Positions 56,990 through 64,000 of a stretch of 64,000 nt of DNA are shown here, piece by piece. Each line of letters starts with the position of its first letter. Within the stretch, counting starts at the first letter, position 1. The translations under genes and the position numbers were made by a program. A model generated the notes under the pieces. It searched no databases. It saw only the letters and a program-made list of their open reading frames with translations, and was not told the origin of the DNA. This DNA comes from Pseudoclavibacter sp. AY1H1. Lineage in GTDB: Bacteria > Actinomycetota > Actinomycetes > Actinomycetales > Microbacteriaceae. Location of the stretch: NCBI RefSeq assembly GCF_002931055.1, contig NZ_PSXX01000007.1:1-64000 (forward strand). The letters are read 5' to 3'.

Positions 56990-58365
56990 ACGAATGGGTG
57001 ATGCTCGGCATCGGCCTCGTTCTCACAGTAGGAACCGGGTTGTTCGTCGCGAGTGAATTCGCGCTCGTCAACCTCGACCGAAACGAACTCGAAAAACGGC
57101 AAAGCCGCGGAGAGAAGCGACTCGGGCCCACCATCAAGGCCCTGAAGATCACGTCGACGCACCTCTCCAGCGCGCAGCTCGGGATCACGCTCACGACCCT
57201 GCTCACGGGATACACGTTCGAGCCGGCCGTCAGCTCCCTCCTCGAGGAACCCTTCACCGGTTTCGGCGTTCCCGCGGGCCTCGTGCCCGTAGCGGGAGCC
57301 ATCGTCGGCATCATCCTCGCGACGCTGTTCTCGATGATCATCGGCGAGCTCGTCCCGAAGAACTTCGCACTCGCCCTCCCCAGGGCGACCGCGAAGGTCG
57401 TCATCCCGTTCCAGGCGCTCTTCACGACGGTGTTCAAGCCCGTGATCCTGCTCCTGAACAACACCGCGAACGCCATCATCCGCTCCATGGGCATCGAGCC
57501 CAAGGAGGAGCTCTCCGGTGCCAGAAGCGCCGACGAGCTGTCGTACCTCATCCGCCACTCCGCGCTCTCCGGCCTGCTCGAGGAAGACGACGCGGCCCTG
57601 CTGCGACGCACCCTCAAGTTCGCCGAGCACGACGCGTCCGACGTCATGACGCCCCGCGTGCGCATGGCGAGCGTGGAGGTCGACGACACGGCGCAGGCGA
57701 TCATCGCCCTCGCCATCGAGACCGGCTACTCCCGGTTCCCGGTCGTCGACGGCACCCCGGACAACATCACGGGGTTCGTGCACGCCAAGCAGGCGTTCGC
57801 GGTCGCCGTGGAGCGCCAGACCGAGGTCACCGCCGGAGAGCTGCAGACCGAGGCGCTCCGCGTGCCGGAGTCGATGGGCGCATCCGCCCTGCTGACCCTC
57901 CTGCGCGCCGAACGCCACCAGGTTGCCGTCGTCGTGGATGAGCACGGCGGCACCGCTGGCATCGTCACGCTCGAAGACCTCGTCGAGGAGATCGTCGGGG
58001 AGCTCGAGGACGAACACGACCGACACCAGACCGGGTTCATCCGGCGCGGCCGGTCCGTCACGTTCGACGCCTCCTGGCGCCCGGACGAAGTCCTCGACCG
58101 CCTCGCCATCGAGGTGCCGGAGGACGGCGACTACGACACCGTCGGCGGATTCATCACCGACACCCTCGAGCGTCTCCCCGAACTGGGCGACGAGGTCGCC
58201 ATCGAGTCGGGCATGCTGCGCGTCGAGCGCATCGACGGCACGCGCATCGTGCGGGTCCGCTACCTGCCCGACGAACCGGACGGCGACCAGAGCCTCATGA
58301 CGAACCAGGAGCTCGCGCTCGACAGAGCCCACGACCGAGTCAAGGAGGTGATGACCAATGAGTGA
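56986..58365 (+). CDS. CNNM/CorC-type membrane protein (hemolysin family) 1
   Basis: 459 residues. A DUF21 (CNNM) transmembrane domain (about 1-190) with [19 protein letters not shown] and [15 protein letters not shown] is followed by two CBS domains (about 205-335; [43 protein letters not shown]) and a C-terminal CorC/HlyC domain. CNNM proteins transport or regulate Mg2+ (and Co2+). Bacterial members have been described as Mg2+ exporters. GGAGG precedes the ATG at 56986 by eight bases. It overlaps the leader peptide stop and the next gene's start. Confidence 0.92.
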   Translation: MNEWVMLGIGLVLTVGTGLFVASEFALVNLDRNELEKRQSRGEKRLGPTIKALKITSTHLSSAQLGITLTTLLTGYTFEPAVSSLLEEPFTGFGVPAGLVPVAGAIVGIILATLFSMIIGELVPKNFALALPRATAKVVIPFQALFTTVFKPVILLLNNTANAIIRSMGIEPKEELSGARSADELSYLIRHSALSGLLEEDDAALLRRTLKFAEHDASDVMTPRVRMASVEVDDTAQAIIALAIETGYSRFPVVDGTPDNITGFVHAKQAFAVAVERQTEVTAGELQTEALRVPESMGASALLTLLRAERHQVAVVVDEHGGTAGIVTLEDLVEEIVGELEDEHDRHQTGFIRRGRSVTFDASWRPDEVLDRLAIEVPEDGDYDTVGGFITDTLERLPELGDEVAIESGMLRVERIDGTRIVRVRYLPDEPDGDQSLMTNQELALDRAHDRVKEVMTNE

Positions 58366-59401
58366 GTACCTGCCAGGAATCCTGTGGCTGTTCGTCCTCC
58401 TCATCGGCAACGCCTTCTTCGTCGGCGCCGAGTTCGCCGTCATCTCGGCGAAGCGATCCCAGATCGAGCCCCTCGCCGAGCGGGGCAGCCGCGCCGCGAA
58501 GACCACCCTGTGGGCGATGGAGCACGCGACGCTCATGCTGGCGACGAGCCAGCTCGGCATCACCGTCTGCTCGCTGCTCATCCTGAACGTCTCCGAGCCG
58601 GCCATCCACCACCTGCTCGAGATCCCGCTCGGGCTCACCGCGCTGTCGGCCGAGGCCATCAGCGTGATCGCGTTCGCGGTCGCGCTCGTGCTGGTCACGT
58701 TCCTGCACGTCGTGTTCGGCGAGATGATCCCCAAGAACCTCGCGTTCTCGGTGCCTGACCGCGCGTCGCTCCTTCTCGCCCCGCCGCTCGTCGTGGTCTC
58801 CAAGATCTTCAACCCGATCATCTGGAGCCTCAACACGATTGCGAACGGCGTGCTGCGGCTCTTCAAGGTCGAGCCGAAGGACGAGGCGACGAGCACGTAC
58901 ACGCTCGAGGAGGTGGCCGGAATCGTCGAGCAGTCGACCCGAGAGGGAACGCTGAGCGACACGTCCGGCACGCTCGCTGGCGCGTTCGAGTTCACCGAGA
59001 AGAAGGTCAGCGACGTGGATGTGCCCATCGCCGAGATGGTGCTCCTGCCGGCAGGCGCGCGCCCCATCGACGTGCAGAAGGCCGTCGCCGAGCACGGCTT
59101 CTCCCGCTACGTCGTCACCGACGAGCGAGGAGAGCCGACGAGCTACATCCACATGAAGGACGTCATGGACCTCATGGGTGCTGACGCCTTCACATCGCCC
59201 ATCCCGCAGAAGCGACTGCGGAGCCTCGTCTCCGTGTCGCGCGACGCGGAACTCGAGGACGCCATGGCGGTGCTCCGCGACCGCGGCGCGCACGTCGCCA
59301 AGGCGCTCGACACCGACGGCAGGGTGACGGGTCTCCTGTTCCTCGAGGACGTCCTCGAGGTGCTCGTCGGCGAGGTGAACGCGACCAGCGCGGCCGAGTA
59401 G
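58358..59401 (+). CDS. CNNM/CorC-type membrane protein 2
   Basis: 347 residues, a shorter paralogue of the preceding protein. DUF21 domain with FVGAEFAVISAKRSQIEPLAERG and VVFGEMIPKNLAFSVPD, then a CBS pair (VPIAEMVLLPAG, YVVTDERGEPTSYIHMKDVMDL, TGLLFLEDVLEVLVGEV), but no CorC/HlyC domain. The ATG overlaps the previous stop region by eight bases, so the two are translationally coupled and may form a heteromer. A terminator follows. Confidence 0.92.
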   Translation: MSEYLPGILWLFVLLIGNAFFVGAEFAVISAKRSQIEPLAERGSRAAKTTLWAMEHATLMLATSQLGITVCSLLILNVSEPAIHHLLEIPLGLTALSAEAISVIAFAVALVLVTFLHVVFGEMIPKNLAFSVPDRASLLLAPPLVVVSKIFNPIIWSLNTIANGVLRLFKVEPKDEATSTYTLEEVAGIVEQSTREGTLSDTSGTLAGAFEFTEKKVSDVDVPIAEMVLLPAGARPIDVQKAVAEHGFSRYVVTDERGEPTSYIHMKDVMDLMGADAFTSPIPQKRLRSLVSVSRDAELEDAMAVLRDRGAHVAKALDTDGRVTGLLFLEDVLEVLVGEVNATSAAE

Positions 59402-59422
59402 CCCACCGCTTCGATCCCGCAG

Positions 59423-59464
59423 AAGGGATGCTCCCGCTCGGAAACGGGCGGGAGCATCCCTTTT
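59423..59464 (+). terminator. Hairpin terminator with T-run
   Basis: AAGGGATGCTCCCGC (59423-59437) pairs with GCGGGAGCATCCCTT (59448-59462), a perfect 15-bp stem with a 10-base loop, followed by TTCC. It is the clearest rho-independent terminator in the window and ends the CNNM operon. Confidence 0.85.
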
Positions 59465-59517
59465 CCGCATCCGCTGCCGCATCCACCGCCGCTTCTCGCC
59501 GCGTTGCTCGCGTTTCT

Positions 59518-59547
59518 TTGACAGGACGCGTTCGGTGACGCCAGGCT
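59518..59547 (+). promoter_or_regulatory. Candidate promoter of the CPBP protease gene
   Basis: TTGACA (59518-59523) and CAGGCT (59542-59547), 18 bases apart; the -35 is exact consensus. The GTG start lies six bases past the -10, suggesting a leaderless transcript. Confidence 0.6.
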
Positions 59548-59553
59548 GGAACG

Positions 59554-60540
59554 GTGCAGACGACAACGCCGACCAGACCGTCCACCCGTGACAAGCTCTC
59601 CGCCGGGGTCTTCCTTGCGTTGGCGTTCGGCCTCTCCTGGCTGGTCGCGCTCCCCCTCTGGCTCGGCGATGGGCTCGCCAACCCCTGGTTCCCCGTCATC
59701 TCGATCGCCATGATGCTGACCCCGGCCATCGCCGCCCTCGTCACGGTGTTCGCCATCGAGCGCCCTGCACGGCCGTGGCGCGCGCTCGGCCTCGTGCCGC
59801 TGAAGCCGGCGGGCAGACTCATCGCGTATCTGGCGCTCGCCGTCGTCGTCCCGGTCGCCCTCATCTTCGCCGCCCTGCCCATCGGCGCCCTCTTCGGCGT
59901 CTACTCCATGGACCTCGTGAACTTCTCCGGCTTCCAGGCGATGCTCGACGAGCAGCTCGCCGCCGAAGGCGTCGGCAACCTCGAGCTCCCCCTCCCGGTT
60001 GTCGTGCTCGTGCTGCTGCAGCTCGTGAGCATCCCCGTCGGCGCGTTCCTCAACCTCATCCCCGCCCTCGGCGAGGAGCTGGGGTGGCGCGGCTGGCTGC
60101 TCCCGAAGCTCCTGAGGCTCGGCACCGTCCCCGCGCTGCTCATCTCGGGCCTCATCTGGGGCCTCTGGCACGCACCGCTGATCCTCCTCGGCTACAACTA
60201 CGTGGATGCGCCAGGCTGGCTCGGGCTGACCATGATGACGGGGATGTGCATCCTCGTCGGGGCCGTGTTCGCGTGGCTGCGCATCCGCTCGGAATCGGTG
60301 TGGCCGGCCGCGCTCGCGCACGGTGCCTTCAACGCCGCAGCCGGCTCGTACCTGCTGTTCGCCGCGGCCGGCGAGCGGGTCGACACGACGCAGGCCACGA
60401 TCCTCGGCTGGACCGGATGGATCGTGCCGCTGATCTTCGTGGCCGTGCTCCTCGCGACGAAGCAGTTCGCGCCGTCCAAGCCCGCGCCGACGCAGGTGGC
60501 GCCGCAGCTGCACCAAGGCAACCCGCAGGTGCACCCGTAG
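59554..60540 (+). CDS. CPBP-family intramembrane metalloprotease
   Basis: 328 residues, about eight membrane segments. The CPBP motifs are present: ALGEELGWRGWLLP (EExxxR), LIWGLWHAPLIL (FxxxH-type, W-H) and ALAHGAFNA (HxxxN). It is Rce1/abi-like and may act in membrane proteolysis or peptide maturation. A C-terminal Pro/Ala/Gln-rich tail is cytoplasmic or extracellular. It is followed 21 bases later by a DoxX-like gene on the same strand. Confidence 0.9.
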   Translation: MQTTTPTRPSTRDKLSAGVFLALAFGLSWLVALPLWLGDGLANPWFPVISIAMMLTPAIAALVTVFAIERPARPWRALGLVPLKPAGRLIAYLALAVVVPVALIFAALPIGALFGVYSMDLVNFSGFQAMLDEQLAAEGVGNLELPLPVVVLVLLQLVSIPVGAFLNLIPALGEELGWRGWLLPKLLRLGTVPALLISGLIWGLWHAPLILLGYNYVDAPGWLGLTMMTGMCILVGAVFAWLRIRSESVWPAALAHGAFNAAAGSYLLFAAAGERVDTTQATILGWTGWIVPLIFVAVLLATKQFAPSKPAPTQVAPQLHQGNPQVHP

Positions 60541-60561
60541 CGGAGGGCGCAGACTTGGCGG

Positions 60562-61089
60562 ATGCAGACTTCACCGCCAGCAGACCACCGACCGGCCGGC
60601 TCCAGCGCGCCACAGGACGCGCGCACGACGCACGCGGGGCGCACGCCCCGGACCTCGGTGGCGCGGACGATCGCGCGCGTGGTGCTCGGCGGATTCCTGC
60701 TGTTCGCGGGGGCCGCGCACCTGTCGTTCGCACGCGCCGAGTTTCAGGCGCAGGTGCCGACGTGGCTGCCGCTCGACGCGGACTTCGTCGTGCTCGCCTC
60801 CGGCGTCGTCGAGGTGCTGCTGGGGCTGGCGCTCATCGCGGCGGGCCGCTGGCGGGTCGCCGTCGGCTTCGTCGTCGCCGCGTTCTTCCTGGCGGTCTTC
60901 CCCGGCAACATCTCCCAGTACGTCACGGGGAGGGATGCGTTCGGCCTGGATACCGACGCGGCCCGGCTCATCCGCCTGCCGTTCCAGGTGCTGCTCATCG
61001 CGCTGGCGCTCTGGTCGACCGCCGCGTGGCGCGACCGACGCGAGCTGCTCACCCCGTTCCGGCGCGACGACGCTCGGGGCCAGCGCTGA
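60562..61089 (+). CDS. DoxX-like membrane protein
   Basis: 175 residues. A polar N-terminus (about 38 residues) leads to four membrane helices, including RVVLGGFLLFAGAAHLSFAR, LASGVVEVLLGLALIAAG, RVAVGFVVAAFFLAVFPGNI and VLLIALALWSTAAW. The pattern of a first-helix AGAAHL and a PGNISQYVTGR loop matches the DoxX/MauE superfamily of small integral membrane proteins, whose members are thought to serve redox or quinone functions. It probably shares a transcript with the CPBP gene. A GC-rich stretch before the ATG offers no clear ribosome site. Confidence 0.75.
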   Translation: MQTSPPADHRPAGSSAPQDARTTHAGRTPRTSVARTIARVVLGGFLLFAGAAHLSFARAEFQAQVPTWLPLDADFVVLASGVVEVLLGLALIAAGRWRVAVGFVVAAFFLAVFPGNISQYVTGRDAFGLDTDAARLIRLPFQVLLIALALWSTAAWRDRRELLTPFRRDDARGQR

Positions 61090-61126
61090 ACCACGCCGTC
61101 GTGGGCGATCGAGCGAGCCGATGCTC

Positions 61127-61132
61127 TAGATT
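61127..61132 (+). promoter_or_regulatory. Candidate -10 of the iclR gene
   Basis: TAGATT ends six bases before the ATG at 61139, suggesting a leaderless mRNA. No convincing -35 was identified. Confidence 0.45.
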
Positions 61133-61138
61133 CCATGT

Positions 61139-61942
61139 ATGACTGATTCCGGCAGCGCAGCCCCGCCAGCCACCGGAAACTCGGGCGTCGCTCCGCTGCT
61201 GGTGCTCGGCAAGATCACGGACATCCTCGACAGCTTCACGCTTGAGTCGCCCTCACTGTCGCTCGCGGAGATCCGCACGAAGACCGGTCTCCCCACCTCC
61301 ACGACGCAGCGCCTCGTGACGAACCTCGTCGCGCAGGGCTTCCTCGACCGCGACGACGACCGGTTCCGGATCGGGCTGCGGATGGCGTATTGGTCTGCGC
61401 CAGCCGTTCGCGGCATCAAGGCGATCGACCTGCTCGCGCCGCTCCTACGCGAGCTGCGTCAGGCGACCGGCGAGAGCGCGACTCTCTTCCGCGCCGACGA
61501 CGACTACCGCGTCTGCATCGCCGTCGACGAGACGCGGCATGAGCTGAAGCAGGATGTCCACGTCGGCAAGGTCGCGCCGCTCACGGTCGGTTCCGCGGGG
61601 CGGGTCCTGCTCGCCTGGAACGCTGACCTCCGCGAGAGCATCCTCGCCGGGCCGATCCCCGACCTCGCGGCGAGCACCATCACCGACCCGGTCGAGCTGC
61701 GAGCCGTGCTCGAGCAGACCAGGGAAGACGGGTTCGCGATCACCCGCAACGAGCGCATCGACGGCCTCGTCGGGGTGGCAGCCCCGGTGTTCGAGCCGAG
61801 CGGACGGGTGCGGATGGCGCTGGGAGTGAGCGGGCCGGCCGCCCGCATCCAGCCGAAGATGCTCGAGGACTGGGCTCCGATGCTCGTCGAGACGGCCGAA
61901 CGCGCGACGCGCCTCATCGGCGGTCGCGCTCCCGCCGAGTAG
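61139..61942 (+). CDS. IclR-family regulator
   Basis: 267 residues. A winged-helix N-terminus (ILDSFTLESPSLSLAEIRTK, PTSTTQRLVTNLVAQGFLDR) is followed by the IclR effector domain (about 90-260): ESATLFRADDDYRVCIAV, VGSAGRVLLAW, FAITRNERIDGLVGVAAPVF, ALGVSGPAARI. The family responds to acids and aromatic or CoA-pathway metabolites. It converges on the HMG-CoA-lyase-like gene with nine bases between, and is a plausible regulator of it and of the CoA-transferase. Confidence 0.92.
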   Translation: MTDSGSAAPPATGNSGVAPLLVLGKITDILDSFTLESPSLSLAEIRTKTGLPTSTTQRLVTNLVAQGFLDRDDDRFRIGLRMAYWSAPAVRGIKAIDLLAPLLRELRQATGESATLFRADDDYRVCIAVDETRHELKQDVHVGKVAPLTVGSAGRVLLAWNADLRESILAGPIPDLAASTITDPVELRAVLEQTREDGFAITRNERIDGLVGVAAPVFEPSGRVRMALGVSGPAARIQPKMLEDWAPMLVETAERATRLIGGRAPAE

Positions 61943-61951
61943 CGGCGCAGC

Positions 61952-62884
61952 CTACGCCGGCACGACCCATTCGAACGTGGGGGCCTTGGAGCGAGCGCCC
62001 TGGCGGGCCTTCGATCGGTTCGGCTCTTCGAGGTCGACGAGCAGCGCCTCCGATTCGCGGACGATCTGGGCGAACGCCGCCGGAGTGAGCCACTCGGGGC
62101 GCATCGCGAAGAGCAGGTCCTCCGTGGCCGTGTTGCCGCTGGCCCCCGGAGCGAACGGGCATCCGCCGAGCCCTCCGAGCGCGCCGTCGACGACGCTCGC
62201 ACCCGCGAGGACCGCCGCGATCGAGTTCGTGACGCCCGCACCCCAGGTGTCGTGGCCGTGGAACACGATCTCCCGCTTCGGCGACTCGGCGACGACCCTG
62301 GAGATGAGCGAGGACACCTGTCCGGGGTGCGCCTGGCCCAGGGTGTCGCAGATGACGATGTCCTCAGCGCCCTCGGCCCTGGGGTCGTTGGCGATCCGGA
62401 TGACCCGGTCCGGGTCGACCTGCCCGTCGAAGGGGCACGTGAAGGAGGTCGCGAGGCACAGCTGGATGCGCCCGCCGGCCTGATGGGTCAGGGCGACGGC
62501 GTCCGGCATGGCCGCGAGGCTCGTGTCGGTGGTCCGCCCGATGTTCGCCTGGTTGTGGGCGTCGGAGACCGAGAAGCAGTACTGGAAGTTCTTCGCCCCG
62601 GCGGCCGCGGCCTTCTCGATGTGCCGCGGGGTCGCGACCCACACCCAGCTGTGCTCGAGCTCCTCCGGGGTGAGCGCCTCGATGACCTCGAGCGTGTTGG
62701 CCATGGGCGGGACGAGGTCGCCGCGCGCCATCGAGCCGATCTCGAGCTCTGGCACCCCGGCCGAGAAGAGCTCGCGCGCGAGCTCGACCTTGCGCTGGGT
62801 CGACAGCAGCTTGCCGGTGAGCTGCAGGCCGTCGCGCAGGGTGACGTCGCGCAGACGCGCGGAGGTGATCGGGTTCTGGCTCAT
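61952..62884 (-). CDS. HMG-CoA-lyase-like aldolase
   Basis: 310 residues, HMGL-like TIM barrel. LRDVTLRDGLQ carries the metal-binding Asp, followed by LEIGSMARGDLVPPMAN, ATSFTCPFDGQVD, VFHGHDTWGAGVTNS with His ligands, and GGLGGCPFAPGASGNTATED with the active-site Cys. HMG-CoA lyase splits HMG-CoA to acetyl-CoA and acetoacetate; related enzymes act on other 3-hydroxy-acyl-CoA. The ATG overlaps the CoA-transferase stop by four bases (ATGA). The neighbour could supply its CoA thioester substrate. Confidence 0.92.
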   Translation of the reverse strand: MSQNPITSARLRDVTLRDGLQLTGKLLSTQRKVELARELFSAGVPELEIGSMARGDLVPPMANTLEVIEALTPEELEHSWVWVATPRHIEKAAAAGAKNFQYCFSVSDAHNQANIGRTTDTSLAAMPDAVALTHQAGGRIQLCLATSFTCPFDGQVDPDRVIRIANDPRAEGAEDIVICDTLGQAHPGQVSSLISRVVAESPKREIVFHGHDTWGAGVTNSIAAVLAGASVVDGALGGLGGCPFAPGASGNTATEDLLFAMRPEWLTPAAFAQIVRESEALLVDLEEPNRSKARQGARSKAPTFEWVVPA

Positions 62885-64000
62885 CGTGCGTCCACCTTGC
62901 TGTTGTCGTCGGTCTGAGTCTGCCCGCTGCGGCCCGCGTAGGCCGCGAGCACCGCCTCGGTGTCCTGGCCGAGCCCGGGGGCGAGCGTGCGAATCGGCAG
63001 GGAGGCGCCGCCGAGGACCGGGACGATGCCGGGGAAGCCGACACCCTCGACGGTGGTGTCTCCGTCGGTCACATCGAACTTCTGGATCATGTCGCGGGCC
63101 GCGTACTGCGGGCTCGCGCTGATGTCCTCGGCAGTGTAGATCGGGCCGGAGGGGACGCCGGCGTCGTCGAGGATGTCGAGCACCTCCTCGGCGGGGAGCG
63201 TCGCCGTCCACGCGCCGATCGCGGCGTCGAGCTCGTCGCGCCGGTCCCAGCGGAGATTGTTGGTCGCGAGGCCCGGGTCGCGGGCGAGGTCGTCTCTCCC
63301 GATGATGCCCATGAAGCGCACGAAGATCGCGTCGGCGTTGCCCGCGATCACGACGCTCTTCGCATCCCCGCACACGTACGCATTGGTGGGGGCGATGCCC
63401 TCCATCCGCCCGCCGACCCGCTCGCGCACCACCCCGTGCGCCTGGTAGTCGGGGATGAGCGACTCCATCATCGAGAACATGGCCTCGTTGAGGGCGACGT
63501 CGATGACCCGCTCCTCCAGTGGAGCCGGCTCGAGGCCGGCGCCGCGGCGCTGCTCACGCTGGAACATCGCCATCATCACGCCGTAGGCGGTGTACACGCC
63601 CGCGATGGAGTCGCCGATCGAGACGCCCACGCGGACCGGGGCGCGGTCGGGGTCGCCGACGAGGTTCCTGAACCCGCCCATGGCTTCCGCGACGGCGGCG
63701 AACCCCGGCCGGCTCGAGAGGGGCCCCGTCTGCCCGAAAGCGGAGATACGGCCGATGACGATTTCCGGGTTAATCTCGTTGAGCACGTCCGGCCCGATCC
63801 CCCACCGCTCGATGGTGCCCGGACGGAAGTTCTCGAGGACCACGTCGCAGTCGGCGGCAAGCGCGCGCACCGCATCCCGCCCCTCCTCGGTCCGGAGATC
63901 GAGGGTGATCGACTTCTTGTTGCGGTTGATGGTGTGGAACAGCATGGACGTCGTCGCACCGGGATGCAGGCGCCACGAGCGCAGCTCGTCTCCCGTTCCG
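62881..64000 (-). CDS. Family III (CaiB/BaiF) CoA-transferase, 5' end outside window
   Basis: Partial: the frame remains open to the window edge, and residues before the internal Met at 63945 (ELRSWRLHPGATTSM) fit the family, so the true start lies beyond 64000. Family motifs include NRNKKSITLDL, VVLENFRPGTIERWGIG, GRISAFGQTGPLSSRPGFA and GVSIGDSIAGVYTAYGVMMA. The position that I align with the catalytic Asp of CaiB/formyl-CoA transferase appears to be Glu (VALNEAM), as in a subset of the family. It transfers CoA between carboxylic acids; the substrate pair is unknown. Coupled to the HMG-CoA-lyase-like gene. Confidence 0.9.
   Translation of the reverse strand, partial: GTGDELRSWRLHPGATTSMLFHTINRNKKSITLDLRTEEGRDAVRALAADCDVVLENFRPGTIERWGIGPDVLNEINPEIVIGRISAFGQTGPLSSRPGFAAVAEAMGGFRNLVGDPDRAPVRVGVSIGDSIAGVYTAYGVMMAMFQREQRRGAGLEPAPLEERVIDVALNEAMFSMMESLIPDYQAHGVVRERVGGRMEGIAPTNAYVCGDAKSVVIAGNADAIFVRFMGIIGRDDLARDPGLATNNLRWDRRDELDAAIGAWTATLPAEEVLDILDDAGVPSGPIYTAEDISASPQYAARDMIQKFDVTDGDTTVEGVGFPGIVPVLGGASLPIRTLAPGLGQDTEAVLAAYAGRSGQTQTDDNSKVDAR

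Overview
The window is high-GC DNA with short operons, frequent ATGA/GTGA gene overlaps, GTG and TTG starts and several apparently leaderless promoters. The gene content (dnaK-grpE-dnaJ-hspR, a RamB-type regulator, a DasR/NagR-type N-acetylglucosamine regulon, an Asp23/DUF2273/AmaP-like envelope operon, a sortase-anchored wall protease and twin-arginine cell-surface proteins) points to an actinobacterium, most likely of the family Microbacteriaceae. This is inferred from gene content and composition; no rRNA is present to confirm it. No tRNA, rRNA, CRISPR array, transposase, integrase or phage gene was recognised.

Layout. 1-2.5 kb: a large inverted repeat at the left edge, then a secreted S8 protease with a sortase signal. 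2.5-8.5 kb: GlcNAc utilisation (nagA, nagB, EIICBA PTS permease, GntR/UTRA regulator) with three dre-like operators and a repeat-rich gap at 3964-4844. 8.8-11.4 kb: a three-gene unit of DUF998 membrane protein, histidine kinase and LuxR-type response regulator. 11.4-16.2 kb: palindromic repeats, a DUF427 protein, glycogen debranching enzyme GlgX, a small unknown gene, a displaced copy of the glgX tail, and a DUF418 membrane protein. 16.2-20.2 kb: an ECF-S-like membrane protein overlapping a large LuxR/MalT-like regulator, and a Tat-type secreted protein. 20.6-23.1 kb: a six-gene Asp23/CsbD envelope-stress operon. 23.2-26.8 kb: a flavin monooxygenase divergent from a TetR/reductase pair with twin operators, then a hydrolase. 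26.9-33.2 kb: PEP synthase divergent from a RamB-like regulator, and a GH3 beta-glucosidase. 33.3-42.5 kb: regulators with short-chain dehydrogenases, a second Tat-type secreted protein, a hydrolase and a quinone oxidoreductase. 42.9-47.3 kb: the HspR-controlled chaperone operon. 47.5-50.1 kb: an unknown membrane-anchored protein and an MFS permease. 50.2-55.8 kb: an RpiR regulator with a ferric-type ABC importer and a histidine phosphatase. 55.8-61.1 kb: an aldo/keto reductase, two CNNM/CorC-type membrane proteins preceded by a coupled proline/acid-rich leader peptide, a CPBP protease and a DoxX-like protein. 61.1-64 kb: an IclR regulator convergent with an HMG-CoA-lyase-like gene and a family III CoA-transferase that runs off the window.

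Genes that work together: imported GlcNAc-6-phosphate is deacetylated by NagA and deaminated by NagB to fructose-6-phosphate. DnaK, GrpE, DnaJ and HspR form the chaperone cycle and its repressor. The ABC genes and phosphatase look like one solute-uptake operon. The lyase and CoA-transferase look like one acyl-CoA pathway segment.

Most notable are (i) a leaderless, proline- and acid-rich 28-codon upstream ORF whose stop overlaps the start of a CNNM metal-transport-family gene, resembling the MgtL style of Mg2+ control, and (ii) several families of intergenic inverted repeats, one with identical arms and an identical 34-base gap but unrelated gap sequence at two distant loci.
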